Assembly: GCA_032622095.1 (NCBI GenBank)
Contig: CP136064.1
Location: forward strand, 249,331,827-249,395,826
DNA from: Siphonodentalium dalli
Taxonomy: Eukaryota > Mollusca > Scaphopoda > Gadilida > Siphonodentaliidae
Reading direction: 5' to 3'
DNA length: 64,000 bases
The notes beneath the pieces are model-generated. The model worked only from the letters and a program-made list of their open reading frames with translations, had not been told where the DNA came from and did not search any database. The translations under genes and the position numbers were made by a program. This document shows positions 1 to 11,290 of this stretch, one piece after another; position 1 is the stretch's first letter, and each line of letters begins with the position of its first letter.

Positions 1-95
1 GGAGCCGGTTCCAATGATATCCATATTTGTATGGTTCTATTGAGACAGACCGAAGATATTTTAGGCTGTTGAAGCTTTATTTGGCCGGTTTGTTG
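1..95 (-). mobile_element. TTAA-A MITE, truncated by window edge (A1)
   Basis: Matches the asymmetric end of the complete inverted copy at 57258-57356, including the paired GGCCGG motif and the GACAGACCGAAGATATTTTA segment. Only this end is inside the window. The usual terminal GGTAAAGGGTTAA is replaced by unrelated sequence after position 95, so this end is also eroded. Confidence 0.85.
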
Positions 96-1453
96 TTGTA
101 GTTTAAGTAGCCTTCTGCTACAGACATTCTGGTGCCACAGTGCAGCTGTCACATGTGCTGGCCAGAATCTATTGGTCACCCCACATATACTAGTAGAGAT
201 GCTACATTTCATGTAGAACTTAATCATTGTTGTTGCAACCATAGCCGTATGAGCCAGAAGGGGGGGGGGGGGGCTCAAATGTTTTGAAAACTCAAAAATT
301 TGACAATTTTCTGGAAAATTGGGAGATATTTTCGGTAAAATTCGGACAAATTGAATGGTATTACAGTGGGAAATTGTAGCAGATTACAGTATTTTTCACA
401 TTTATGCCCCAATTATACATATTTAAGGTTAATTTGAATCTATTTTGTTATCTTTATGTGTATATAGAATGTATATCCTACAAAAAACTGTGTGTAATAC
501 AGCCATGAGTACATATATCATTTAAAAAAAATTGGGCAAATAGTCTTAGGCCCACCCTTCTAAAATTCCGGTGCCCGAATGGCTATGGTTGCAACTTGAG
601 GTTTGGAACCAAAAATACATCTTCAATGTGGGTTTACTGATTGTAATAAGTCTATAAATTGGTTCTTCACTATTTAACCAATCAGATCAAGGTTGATATT
701 GTGACGTTAATTATAAATTCAGCCTTTATGACTTCTCCCTGCTAACAGGGTTCGATCACTCCTCTCTAACAATTAATAAATAGAATAGACTTATCTCTCT
801 ATTCCAGTCAAGCCTCTGGGATGGTCCTCAGGTTTGTTCAGGGTTCAATGGTACAGAACGAACCAAAGTAGATGACTTTGACATATCTCATTAATATGCA
901 TGGGAAAACGTACCTGTTCACCACAGCTGCACCTTCACGTTATTCATCAGAAGTACTGTATTGAATGAACCCTCATGACTAAAAATCCATAGAGCGGTAT
1001 CTTCAGTGCAAATGTGCTGTTTATTACGTAAGTTGTGACAGTATGTTTATTTTCTGGGGAATTAATACCTAGTCCTTATGAACTAATTAGCCAAGAACTG
1101 GGCTTAAATACTGGCACGGGGTACGTTTTATTATGTGGAAATAGATTATCATTCCGCCTTGATTTAATCTCAGGTGCTCCTAAATAAATTACCAAGGAAA
1201 ATAAACAGAAAATACCCTTCATCCACTTCTCAGCTACCTGTCAGAAGGGACCAACCTAGAGAGCGATATAGTAGACATCTTACTGAATTTATGTCACTTC
1301 TCCCTAATTTTGTCCTATTTTCTAATTATAATGATGTGCTTACTCATTATAATTGTTTTATAAATGAGCTAGTGTTGCATATTACTTATTGGATTATAGA
1401 ATGGTGATGTTGCGGGGCAAATTGACTTTTCCTTGATAAAAGTACTCTTCTCC
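96..1453. other. Intergenic stretch without recognised gene
   Basis: No credible coding frame. There is a run of 14 G at 260-273. A segment near 725-770 (cttctccctg...) and one near 1377-1440 (ttattggattatagaa...) weakly resemble the borders of the repeat around 23.2-24.2 kb and its inverted relative at 45.8 kb, so an old decayed element may lie here. Confidence 0.4.
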
Positions 1454-1853
1454 TTAACCCTTTACCCAACAAACCGGCCAAAACCGGCCAAATAAAGCTT
1501 CAACAGCCTAAAATATCTTCGGTCTGTCTCAATAGAACCATACAAATATGGATATCATTGGAACCGGCTCCTTGACCACATTGTGATAGTTACAGTTATG
1601 CCCTGTGCCAATGCATTCTCTTATATATGCGAGTCGACCATAGGTCGCCTCGCATATATAAGAGAATGCATTGGCCTAAACAAAATATATTTTTAACACT
1701 TTTTACCATTTTTTCTTACATTCTTTAACAATTTTATAATTTTTAATGTGTTAAGCCAATGCATTCTCTTATATATGCGAGGCGACCTATGGTCGACTCG
1801 CATATATAAGAGAATGCATTGGCACAGGGCCCTTCTGTTGGGTAAAGGGTTAA
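1454..1853 (+). mobile_element. TTAA-A MITE, full length (A2)
   Basis: Reference copy of the family, 400 bp including a TTAA at each end. The terminal inverted repeat is TTAACCCTTTACCCAAC. Next to the left terminus lies a ~110-bp asymmetric segment (CCGGCCAAAACCGGCC, then a stretch ending GTTATGCCCTG). Two ~60-bp hairpins follow, each opening CCAATGCATTCTCTTATATA and closing with its complement. They are reverse complements of each other and are separated by ~80 bp of AT-rich spacer, so most of the element can fold into one long stem. No ORF. TTAA flanks with CCC termini suggest a piggyBac-type non-autonomous element; no matching transposase is in the window. Confidence 0.9.
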
Positions 1854-2270
1854 TGACAGAGTTACGGTCACCTTCCTAAAAGTATGCTCAAGATCGGGAT
1901 GTTCTCTCCCACTCTTTTGGCTATACATCCAAAGTGTAAAAAGGGGTTGTTTCCATATCTTTTTTGATAGACAGATACCTATGGAGTTATCATTTCTGAT
2001 AAAAAAAACTTGCCTTTTTCTTTCCCCAAATGGAATTTAGCCAGCAATTTCCATCATGTTTCCTCTCTGGGATCCAACTATATATCATTTTTCTTATGAC
2101 AATTTATATAAATTTTATCTATATTATATTATATATTTATATATATCAATAATCTTAGGGCGATTTATTCCTAGATATAATCTTGACTTTGAGGGGTTTT
2201 AATATTTTGCACCAAAGTAAATTTTTTAAATTGCAGTATATGATATTTCTGGAGTGAAACAAAGAAAACT
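1854..2270. other. AT-rich intergenic, nothing recognised
   Basis: Very AT-rich (short TATA-rich runs near 2100-2150). No ORF of interest, no inverted repeat and no match to the other families in the window. Confidence 0.4.
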
Positions 2271-2575
2271 AGAGGCACGGCCAACATTCTGAAAATCCAT
2301 ATGAAGTTTGGTGACGAACGGAGGAGGGATGTGGCCTGTAGTATGTGCTAAAGATTTAGTCATGTAAAGAGTAAAATCCTTTGGCAGACTAAGTCCCATA
2401 ACTCAACAAAAATTGAATGGACAGAACCCGTTGTATGTAAATATCCTACCCCTTCTCACCATGTTGGTTCATCAGCATACGAAAGGTCATTCAAATTTGA
2501 CAACTGATGACAGAGATATAGGGCTGGACAGACGGACAAACAAAATCATGGACAGAACCACAGACAGACGGAACC
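2271..2575 (+). repeat. Pearl-like repeat fragment (Y1)
   Basis: Holds a single copy of the unit amplified at 32.3-36 kb (cctgtagtatgtgctaaag, then tttagtcatgtaaagagtaa). A segment shared with 20839-21000 follows (ccatgttggttcatcagcat; gacagagatatagg), then a GACAGACGGACAAAC microsatellite tail. A single unit plus a GACGGA tail fits the layout of bivalve pearl-like elements. Confidence 0.55.
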
Positions 2576-2924
2576 CATTTCTATATCACCTGCCAAATTT
2601 TTTTGTGGGGTTGTTGGGATAATAACGTCAGCAGTTAGACGATGATGTCTGAGTCTTCATGGTCTTGGGTCGAGAAGATATATTCAATGTGATTTTCTTG
2701 TTTGATTCTTAATAGGCATGGATTAATGCTCCATGTGTGTATGTGTGTGGAAGTTTGTCAGTTACTAATCATGGGTCAGTGATTCCCAGGGCTTATGGAT
2801 TTCTTTTAATACAGTATGTCTGTACAGAAAACTGGTGACCAATATTTTCAGGACTACATACAGGTAGGAACAAATGCCAAACTTCTTAAATCATAAACTT
2901 GTTCTTGACTAAGAGATTATAGAG

Positions 2925-3310
2925 ACCCCCACCCACACCCCCCTGGAATACGGAATACCACTTAGCACAGAGGGTGGAATACGGAATACCTGAGTTAACA
3001 GCAATATGGAATTTTCAGGATAAATTTTCTATTGCCGTACGCACGCCGGTCATCCCGGAGTGTCCACGTCTAAATTGGTCTAAAATGACGATGATCGACG
3101 ATCTGTATGTCAAACCGTGAATTTATTGTGACAAAAATCGCATTTATATTATTATTATGATCATTTTTTGGAAGGTGTCGAAGGTCGGCATACGAATACT
3201 GGTATTTTTGGAATACCGAATACCTCCTAACAGAGGGGCCTGAATACGGCGTACCTCATAACAGGGCATGGAATACGGCGTACGAAAAGGGGGGGGGGTG
3301 GGGGCCTCAT
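2925..3310. repeat. Possible short inverted-repeat element with GGAATACGG motif (U)
   Basis: The left edge reads CCCCCACCC... and the right edge GGGTGGGGGCC in inverted orientation. Inside each edge sits GGAATACGGAATACC or a variant (2945, 2976, near 3207, 3238 and 3269). The pairing is short and G/C-run rich, so this could be coincidence. No coding content. Confidence 0.3.
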
Positions 3311-3569
3311 TATATTTATGTGTGCAACGAATCGCAACAGCTGGGTGCCAGAATGTGTCTTTATGATTATAGCTACTTGAAAATCATATAATGTAGTATA
3401 CACCATTACTGAGATTAGTAAGAGGGCTATAAGCACAAGGGAAGGCAATACCACATAGAGCCTGTGATAACTCTATAAAACATGAAAAACCCCTGTTTCA
3501 TGACGCTTTGATGGCTCCAACTACTTGAAAATATAGAATGCTTGTGAAGTAGATTGGATGGCATGTGAA

Positions 3570-3824
3570 CAAGCCTTGAAATAGTGTGTCTGTCATTTGC
3601 AGAATGAGGTCCCCAGAGGGTGAATTTAGTGATGCTACCCCGCATAGCGGGCTAGCATCACCAAATTCACCCTCTGGGACATCATTCTGCTTACACCTCA
3701 GCAGAATGAGGTTCCCAGAGGGTGAATTTGGTGATGCTAGCCCGCTATGCGGGGTAGCATAACTAAATTCACCCTCTGGGGACCTCATTCTGCAAATGAC
3801 ACACACACTATTTCAAGGCTAATG
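3570..3824. mobile_element. hAT-E double-hairpin MITE (E1)
   Basis: Reference copy of a ~250-bp family. The ends read CAAGCCTTGAAATAG and CTATTTCAAGGCT. Inside are two hairpins, each running from CAGAATGAGGT through CCCGCATAGCGGGC to ACCTCATTCTG; the second mirrors the first, so the whole element is also a palindrome. An 8-bp repeat CATGTGAA flanks it at 3562-3569 and 3825-3832, the right end having two extra bases. The 8-bp duplication and CAAG/CTTG ends are what hAT-type elements show. Confidence 0.88.
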
Positions 3825-3832
3825 CATGTGAA

Positions 3833-5029
3833 AGAATATCCCTCTATAAAATGTAGCCATTAGTAAGAATCTGTGTGCCTGATGCTCTATGGGTGGCTTG
3901 ATGAAGACCCATCAAAATGTAATAATTTGGTAGATTTAGCACTGCACAAGATAGTTCTATTAAGTCTGTGGTAGACCATCTCATTTGGAATATAAGAATA
4001 AGCTATATCTATTCAAGTTTGCAGGCAGCAAGCCAGAGATGAAATTCCCTACCCCATTCCTAGAATAATACCTCTCTTTGTAAAGCCTATCATCTTTTTT
4101 CCATTGTTTACCTATACAATAACTCTGTGTATTTGGATGAGTTTTAAAAAAAATATCATAAAATATTTCTGGCGAGTTTCTATAGTTGGATGACAGCCTG
4201 GCAACAGGCTTCTGTTAGTCAATTTGGGTGTCTCTAGCTAATGCTGCATCTTCACAGTTCACTTTGTCTTAACAACCAACTTGTCACATGTGAATACTTT
4301 TTGTAAATATGTGTCTAGATTTTAAGCTGCTTTCACATATATCAAGTGCATAACGCATCTGCTTTCTTTACACATCCGCCTAATGTTTTCACATAGGTTC
4401 ATTTAGCTCTGTGCTTACATGTCCATTAGTGGATGCTCGAAGAAATACTTTTTTTTACATATACAGTCCATTCCGCTTTATAGAATACCGTCCGTGCAGA
4501 GGCATTTCTATTTGATTAAGCGAATATTCAAATTTGCGAAACTCATATTCCAGCGAGAATACTTGTTACGTGTGTAGTTTTCAACACAAGAATGAGTTGT
4601 CCTTTCGCCATGGATTCCTCCGATGAAGAGGATGTTTTCATGATTGCTTTCTACATTTGCAATGAAAGAAGACAGAGGACACCATGCACGAAGCTTTTGG
4701 GAACACAAAATAGTTAAGAAAATAAGATAACAAGGGGCATGCACTAATCTAATAGTAAAAGATTTGTATTCTGATGAAGACAAGTTCATCAGTTTCTTAA
4801 AGGTGTCTCGTGAGCAGTTTTCGTAGATTTTGCATTTCATCGGAGATGGTTTCCCATGAGTTTTGGGATCTCTAGCGTTGTATCTATTCTTTTTAGGCAT
4901 GCTTGATATCGATCTAAATGTGATTGGTAGTATAATTGAGCATACTTTTTAAACATGTAACCATATGCTACGTACTTTCTATGAACTTAGTTTAATTCTT
5001 TTTTTCTGAACATTACACCCAACAGCACT
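3833..5029. other. Intergenic; possible decayed pogo-type end
   Basis: No gene recognised. At 4463 the sequence TACAGTCCATTCCGCTTTA resembles a TA-flanked pogo/Tigger-type terminus. A 130-codon open frame on the minus strand (4508-4900) starts with a basic stretch but shows no transposase motif, and no partner terminus was found. Confidence 0.25.
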
Positions 5030-5264
5030 GTAATTAAGTTAGCCTTGTACTCTACATTTGAATTTTTGATCGATTTGTCTGTGGCTGCGCAATTAGCAAA
5101 CACGTCCAGTTAATTCTATCTACCACTTTTAGTCATCTGGATCAGTTCATGTTATGGTGGGTTTTATTGGGATATGAAACAAATGACCCAATTGGCAATT
5201 GACCAATAACAGAACAGGATTTAGTGTAACACACATAGTCTATGTAAATATTCCTGTTATTATG

Positions 5265-5484
5265 TACAGTAATATCCTAAGTAATCAACCCCTTAACCAC
5301 AGCATAATTATGGGTAACTTTTCATGATTAATTAGTCTGAAATATGGCTTGTTGCCATTCATCGGAAAGCTCTCAGTGAGAGCTTTCCGATGAATGGCAA
5401 CAAACCATATTTCCGACTAAATCCTGAAAAGTTACCCATAATTCTGCTGTGGTTAAGGGGTCGATTACTTAGGGCATTACTGTA
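5265..5484. mobile_element. TA-D palindromic MITE (D1)
   Basis: Reference copy of the family. Each end is TA followed by CAGTAATGCCCTAA (one end here mutated to CAGTAATATCCTAA). The two ~105-bp arms (cgactccttaaccacagcag, ttatgggtaacttttcagga, ttagtcggaaatatggcttg, ttgccattcatcggaaagct) are near-perfect reverse complements meeting at ctctcagtgagag. No coding capacity. TA flanks plus a CAGT terminus suit Tc1/mariner or pogo-type non-autonomous elements. The empty site in the neighbouring duplicate confirms a TA target duplication. Confidence 0.92.
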
Positions 5485-5767
5485 TGGTACAGCATACAGC
5501 TTACTGTCATTAAGTTAGCAAAATATTCTACCTGTGAATTTTTTGATTGATTAGTCAATGGCTGCACAGTTATTCTATCTGCCACTTTTAGTCATATAGG
5601 TCAACAAGGTGTGACGTCGGTTCATGTTATGGTGTGTTTTATTGGGATATGAAATGCATGACCCAAATTGTCAGTTGACCAATCACGGAATACGATTTGT
5701 GTAACAACTCAGGCTATGTAAACATTTCATGATTAAATGCACTATATCTGTTATTATGTATGGTAAG

Positions 5768-6166
5768 TTAACCCTTTACCCAACCAAACGCCCAAAACCG
5801 GCCAAATAAAGCTTCAACAGCCTAAAATATCTTCGGTCTGTCTCAATAGAAGCATACAAATATGGATATCATTGGAACCGGCTCCTTCACCACATTGTGA
5901 TAGTTACAGTTAGCCCTGTGCCAATGCATTCTCTTATATATGCGAGTCAACCATAGGTCGCCTCGCATATATAAGAGAATGCATTGGCCTAAAAAAAATC
6001 TTTTTTTAACACTTTTTACCATTTTTTCTTACATTCTTTAACAATTTTATAATTTTTAATGTGTTAAGCCAATGCATTCTCTTATATATGTGAGGCGACC
6101 TATGGTCGACTCGCATATATAAGAGAATGCATTGGCACAGGGCCGTTCTGTTGGGTAAAGGGTTAA
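5768..6166 (+). mobile_element. TTAA-A MITE, full length (A3)
   Basis: Closely follows copy A2, with CCCAACCAAACGCCC in place of CCCAACAAACCGGCC near the left end and a GTCAACCATAGG variant in the first hairpin. TTAA is present at both borders. The 33-bp direct repeat around it is best read as an older host tandem duplication whose second TTAA was the target. Confidence 0.9.
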
Positions 6167-6243
6167 ATGCACTATATCTGTTATTATGTATGGTATAGCA
6201 GGCAGTCAGGTGCTTTCCCATGCTTTCTTAAATCTATAGCACT

Positions 6244-6930
6244 CAAATCATTACACCAGTGACCCTCGGGGAGTACACTTCACTCTGGTATTAAATAAAA
6301 TGCAGCCCAGGTGGGACTCCTATGTGTAGGTAAATAATACATACAACTTTAGATATATATGCCCTGCCTTGGATACCCAACATGTCTGCAGCTAACCACC
6401 TATATAATAATGAGTATAATATAATACCCTCATATACCCACTGAATATGTTGCGCCTTCATCGAATCGAAGACAATAAAATTAGAATTATTAAGTCATTG
6501 GCGTATTTCCCCTTGCAGGTAACGAGGCTTTCCAAACCAAATTTATGGAAAGCCGAATGTGACAACCTTGTTAGCATTGTATTTGTTATGATGAAAGTTC
6601 GACCATCTGAAACCAACACGGATTTAATTCAAAGTTTATCAGAGATTCAACAAAGTCTGTCAGATCTTTGATGCTGGTGCAATGCATCTGATATAACTTA
6701 TTCAAATGTTGTAATTTTCATCGCATCGAGTACAATAGGGTGGTCTAAATTGTTTTTGATGAGATGGAAGTGAGACATCTGTAATGAGCCTCAGGGGGTA
6801 CAGGTATAAAATGTTTTACAGTATAGATCGCAGCCCAGGTGGGACTCATGTGTGTAGGTAAATGATACATACAACTTTCTTTAATAGATATGCCCTGCCT
6901 TGGATACCCAACATGTTTGTAGCTAGAATG
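6244..6930 (+). repeat. Direct repeats bracketing a ~430-bp segment
   Basis: A ~110-bp sequence occurs at about 6298-6399 and again at 6829-6920. Both read gcagcccaggtgggactc, tgtgtaggtaaat, atacatacaacttt and atgccctgccttggataccc. A catcg-atcgaa/g-acaata motif near 6459 recurs near 6720. The arrangement could be a local duplication or the ends of a small element with terminal direct repeats. Confidence 0.6.
6519..6671 (+). CDS. Possible terminal coding exon, unrecognised
   Basis: A candidate splice acceptor (tttccccttgcag) ends at 6518. An open frame of about 50 codons to a TGA at 6669-6671 follows; its C-terminus reads KVRPSETNTDLIQSLSEIQQ plus SLSDL, amphipathic and compositionally protein-like. 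The frame is also open upstream of the acceptor. I do not recognise the product and see no upstream exon or polyadenylation signal. It lies between two direct repeats, so it could equally be chance or a fragment carried by a repeat. Confidence 0.2.
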   Translation, partial: VTRLSKPNLWKAECDNLVSIVFVMMKVRPSETNTDLIQSLSEIQQSLSDL

Positions 6931-8426
6931 CAATATATTGTTAGAGCGCCACCTGGTGGTATCTTCCTATAAGGCATGCATCTCCTCACCACATACCATT
7001 CTGGCTGGATAATTACACATCATAAGCACCAAGGAAATTTATCATGTCCAGTGAAAGGAATAAGTATCTTCCACTTGACTAGTCTGCCCACCACAACATA
7101 TATCATTCCTTCTGTCTTTTATCTATTCACACATGACTAAGCATGAAGCATATTTAAGACCTTCACAACCCAGATGGCTTGTTACCCTGACATTCCTTAT
7201 ACTAACTTTCTCTTATGGTGTATTTGTATTTATGTTGAGAGTAGTCAGAATAGATCAGTCACCCAATAACCATCAATAACAAATATAAACCAAACAAGAC
7301 TGATGGTTACAGAAGATGTTTTTGGAATTTCTCTGCATTCTTAAGGAGAAAATTAGTTAAGACTGATATAGCAAATTTCATTCCAGAAATGAAGAAAGTG
7401 AACGGATGGACAAATGGATGGCCGGACAGAACAATAACAAAATATGTCCCATTTTAAAAAACAGGCGTATAAAAATATAATAGGTCTTTCAGTTTGTGGT
7501 TCCCAAAGGTCAGTCCTTAAATGAAATTCAAGGCCATTTTACCAGAATTGCCAAAAGTTTTCATTGCCAAGATCTCTGAAAAGAGGCATTTTCTTGGCAA
7601 TTATCAAGTTTTTTTTCTCAAGATATTCAATTAATCGGGCAGATATTGCAAAAATTCAAAGTCCCACATAGAAATTCAAGCACTTTCCAGGCCATAAATT
7701 GTCACTTGTCAGATTCAAGGTCCCCCATGAACCCTGCACTTGGAAAACTGTAGAACAGACACAAAGTTTACACAACCAGTCAGTGGTGGCCAATCTATTT
7801 AATGTAAAAGAAGTATAGACTGGTGCTAATCCCTCACACATGCCTGCACATTTAACATACTGATAACCTTTGACCTGCATGTGGTCTGTGGCTCCTACTT
7901 TCATCACTTAATGCAAACTTAATGTAACCAGACAGAGACCCAGAGGCTATCCCATCAAAATAAATAGATTTTCTTAACATTATAGATGTTAACAAGTTCA
8001 CTAGATGTATTTTGAAATCTGATCATCTATTAATATTCTGGGATTTGAAGGAAGACATATAAAACACATGGGGCTATGTAATGAGGCATGGGAATTTGAT
8101 ATATGCAGTGGCAAGGTTTGCATTTGATATTGCATTTCACTCAGCAAGCCGTTAATTTTCTGCCTCATGGCTCACTGCAAACATTTCAAATGACTAAGAG
8201 CAAATCAAAGGTAACTGAGAGAGAAAATGCAGAAGCTTTTACAAGAACAGAATAATAATTGATGTTGGCAAACATCTGTCTGACCTCAGAATCCTTACAA
8301 GAGTCTTGAGCTTTTAGTGCCAGAGTGACCAAACTACCCCTAAAGAACATCAGTCCAGAGGCCAAGGTGAACTGCCCCTAAAATACATCAGACAGATGCC
8401 AAGGTGATGAAATTAAGTCCTCTATA
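6931..8426. other. Intergenic, no gene recognised
   Basis: No supported coding region. The only recognisable item is the GGACGGA-type repeat tail at 7380-7480. The rest is unique-looking AT-rich sequence. Confidence 0.4.
7380..7480 (+). repeat. GGACGG-tailed repeat fragment (Q1)
   Basis: Reads ttccagaaatgaagaaagtg, a degenerate gacggatgg tract, then aaaatatgtcccatttt and aacaggcgtataaaaa. The same order occurs at 30953-31120 and 43566-43650, defining the 3' part of a dispersed family with a GACGGA microsatellite followed by a conserved tail. Confidence 0.6.
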
Positions 8427-8434
8427 AATGCAAC

Positions 8435-8819
8435 CAAGGTTGCAAATAGTGTGTTTGTCATTTGCAGAATGCGATCCTCAGAGGGTGAATTAAGTTACGC
8501 TATACTGCACAGCAGGCTAGCATCACCAAAATCACCATCTGGGGACCTCATTCTGCTTAGGCCTCAACTGCTATGAGAGACCTACGATCAGATTGAAGTT
8601 CCTCAGTTGGAAGTTGTTGATGTTCACTCATTAGTGACCATTATGCATTTCATCTTTTGCAAATTAGAGGATATAGAAACTGAAGAGAAGATAACTAAAA
8701 CAATGTTAATTTGGGACTATAGATACTTCCCAGAAGAAGAGGCCTATTAAAGCAGAATGAGGTCCCCAGAGGGTGAATTTGGTGAAACTAGTCAGACAGA
8801 TACACAATTTGCAGGCTTG
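8435..8819. mobile_element. hAT-F long MITE with exact 8-bp target duplication (F1)
   Basis: The ends CAAGGTTGCAAATAG and CTTGCAGG-like CAATTTGCAGGCTTG enclose one half of the E-type hairpin. A central spacer (cctcaactgctatgagagac, gttcactcattagtgacc, gaaactgaagagaagataac, acttcccagaagaagaggcc) follows, then the start of the second hairpin. The flanks are AATGCAAC at 8427-8434 and 8820-8827, identical over 8 bp. The short E family looks like this element with the spacer deleted. The second hairpin here is itself truncated. Confidence 0.85.
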
Positions 8820-8827
8820 AATGCAAC

Positions 8828-9650
8828 TTTTGTGTTTTGCTAGAGATACTAGAAACTGTCTTTCTCATATCCACGGGGTAGGAACTGCTCCATGAGAAAA
8901 GATCCTCTTGTGATTTTCGATCCAGTTCACCATCGATCCGTGTCCAGTTCACTTGCAAGTTTTTTGTACTTGGTACAAAACAGACGTGCTTTACACCGTG
9001 TACCAAACTACCGTATCGCAATAATCATTTGCGATTAAATTCAAACAAAAGTGAGTCTAGTGTGAAGTTTTAGTTCAAATAATGTTCAGGTAGTGAACGG
9101 ATCTTATCAATGGTGAACTGTGACCCATCACTAGTGAACTGGAACATTTCTTAAAATGGATAAATTATACTATTCCACATTTACTTAACAATTTCCAACT
9201 AGTATGTCTTGATAGTTGAGGTAGCTGGCAAGGTATATGCAACAAATGAGCTGTATATATATCCCTGTCGCGCAAAACTTGCGTTATATTTACCATGGGA
9301 AAATCCCCAGTGACCTTGACCAAATTGGATAAGAACTGGACCGAAGATCGGAAGAGGTATCAGCCTCGCGGAGCAGTTCCTACCCCGTGATATCTCTGCT
9401 TTTGCTGAAACACTTGCCCTTACAGTCCCTGAATTTGCTGGATTTCTGATCAAGCCTGGATTTAGTGTGCAGATGTCCTCAGATTTTGATATATTCAATG
9501 ACAGGCATACTAGCTGCATGGGGCCTCAGAACTGGTTTGCCCTGCTTACTTCAGAATCCCAATGAGATTAAGTGCACAAGATACAAATTAATCAGAAAAA
9601 CTGAGATAAAAGCTTGGACAAGTTACATATGATCCATGGTTGATATAGCG
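8828..9650. other. Intergenic, no gene recognised
   Basis: Somewhat higher GC around 9290-9440. A TCAAGGTCA element (minus strand, near 9316-9324) matches a nuclear-receptor half-site, but nothing else suggests a promoter. A 106-codon minus-strand frame (9199-9519) has no recognisable domain. A short segment, aggcatactagctgcatggg, recurs near 13066. Confidence 0.35.
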
Positions 9651-9756
9651 AGATGCATCGCGGATTCATTGATGGACAAACTGATTGCAATCCTTGTCAT
9701 AGCTGCAAATTAATGCAGAACATGGTCATTGATATATACACAACGCTGTCAATTAA

Positions 9757-10040
9757 ATGCCATCATTCGCCATCGTATTCATCTTCATCATCATCCTTAT
9801 CATCACCATTGTCGACATTGTTATCGCCGTCTTTGTTAATCTTCGTCATCATCCATCATTATTCTACCATCACCGTCATCATCCTTATTATCAGCATTGT
9901 CAATGTTGTTATCATCGTCGTCAATCGTCATCATTGCCATAACCGTCATCATTATCATCAAAATCACCAACATCATAATCATCATCATCATAATTGACAT
10001 CATCATCATCATCATAATCATCATTAATGGTGTCAACCGA
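9757..10040 (+). repeat. Degenerate ATC/ATT trinucleotide microsatellite
   Basis: Imperfect repeats of atc/att/gtc run for about 280 bp. They keep several frames open on both strands, giving His/Ile-rich or Met/Asp-rich artefact peptides. No coding significance. Confidence 0.9.
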
Positions 10041-10066
10041 ATCATCTTCATCCTCCTCAAACTCAT

Positions 10067-10897
10067 GCTCTCCCCTCAGGGCTTTAAATTATTTAAAAAT
10101 CTGGATATTTTGAGCCCAGACTGTTTCATCAGCTGTTAGGGTAAATAAGTCTACACAAACATTTGCAATTCTCATCAAGAAAAGGAAAAGAACTCAATGA
10201 CATGAACGTGATATTCAGAAGTATGGTTTTAATTTGAAGGGTATTCTTTGACAAATGGTAATTTAATTTTTACAACCGGTTCAGATTTTAATGTAATCAC
10301 AAGCCTTATGTGCGGCATGTGCCTGACGTCAAGATAAAAAAGTTAACAAAGAAATTGATAGCTGCTTCAGTATCATCATTAGCTCAGCGTAATGAGGGAG
10401 TCAACCTTAAATCTGATATCTGATAGCCCTGATATCATAAGAACTCTTGCGATTAGCAGGAGATTTATGCTGCACTAACAGAAAGGTCACTGGATTTTTT
10501 AGGGAACTGATTTTCGGTAGCAGTTTCATAGTTCTAGTTTAGTTTAAACATATTTATTTCCAACAAAATTTTACATTTAATTGACAAAGGGATTGGGGCA
10601 CAAGTGCTATCACTTAGAATTGTCTAGTTCCCAAACAACACCCAATTACTTAGATAAGAATTTAATTTACTTCATTCATTTCAAGTAATTTTTGTGTTCA
10701 GTGGAAGCTGTCATTTTTTTTAAAAGAATTGTGGGTAACAGGGGAATTTGGGAGGGGGGGGGGGGGGGGTGCGAATGATAACAGTATTAGGCTTCACTGT
10801 AATTGACACTTGCCTAAAAATATAAAATATAAATAAAAAAGCCCAAACTATGTGAAACTGATGAGGCATATATTTCACTAGATTAGAATCAAGGATC
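10067..10897. other. Intergenic with poly-G run
   Basis: Unique-looking AT-rich sequence. A G-run interrupted by one A and one T lies at 10751-10770. No coding region or known repeat recognised. Confidence 0.4.
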
Positions 10898-11290
10898 TTA
10901 CCCAACAAACCGGCCAAAACTGGCCAAATAAAGATTCAACAGCCTAAAATATCTTCGGTCTGTCTCAATAGAACCATACAAATATGGATATCATTGGAAC
11001 CGGCTCCTTGACCACATTGTGATAGTTACAGTTATGCCCTGTGCCAATGCATTCTCTTATATATGTGAGTCGACCATAGGTCGCCTCGCATATATAAGAG
11101 AATGCATTGGCCTAAAAAAAATCTTTTTTTTAACACTTTTTACCATTTTTTCTTACATTCTTTAACAATTTTATAATTTTTAATGTGTTAAGCCAATGCA
11201 TTCTCTTATATATGCGAGGCGACCTATGGTCGACTCGCATATATAAGAGAATGCATTGGCACATGGCCCTTCTGTTGGGTAAAGGGTTAA
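10898..11290 (+). mobile_element. TTAA-A MITE, left terminus missing (A4)
   Basis: Lacks the first TTAACCCT; the match begins at ttacccaac. Both hairpins and the right terminus GGGTAAAGGGTTAA are intact. Otherwise nearly the same as A2. Confidence 0.88.

Larger units (their letters stand above)
5034..6203 (+). repeat. Local tandem duplication split by two MITEs
   Basis: A ~235-bp segment (5034-5266) recurs at 5511-5766: both carry taattctatct/ttattctatct, ccacttttagtcat, ttcatgttatggtg and tattgggatatgaaa, then a CAATTGACCAAT-like box and ttattatgta. TA-D copy D1 sits in the first copy, while the second copy and 6181-6195 keep the uninterrupted target ttattatgTAtggta. TTAA-A copy A3 follows the second copy. 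A 33-bp segment beginning TTAAATGCACTATATCTG is present at 5733-5765 and again at 6163-6195 on either side of A3. Confidence 0.8.

Noticed and set aside
721-760. tRNA-like ggttcgatcactcc string (B-box-like)
   Set aside because: No A box or cloverleaf could be built around it.
4508-4900. 130-codon minus-strand frame beside a pogo-like TACAGTCCATTCCGC terminus
   Set aside because: No DDE, HTH or CENP-B-like motif could be read, and no second terminus was found; left only as a weak remark.
9313-9328. TCAAGGTCA nuclear-receptor half-site (minus strand) as a promoter
   Set aside because: A nine-base motif is expected by chance in 64 kb, and no start site or gene is nearby.
9653-10139. Overlapping open frames of 60-114 codons on both strands
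   Set aside because: They are produced by the imperfect ATC/ATT microsatellite (His, Ile, Met, Asp runs) and have no other features.
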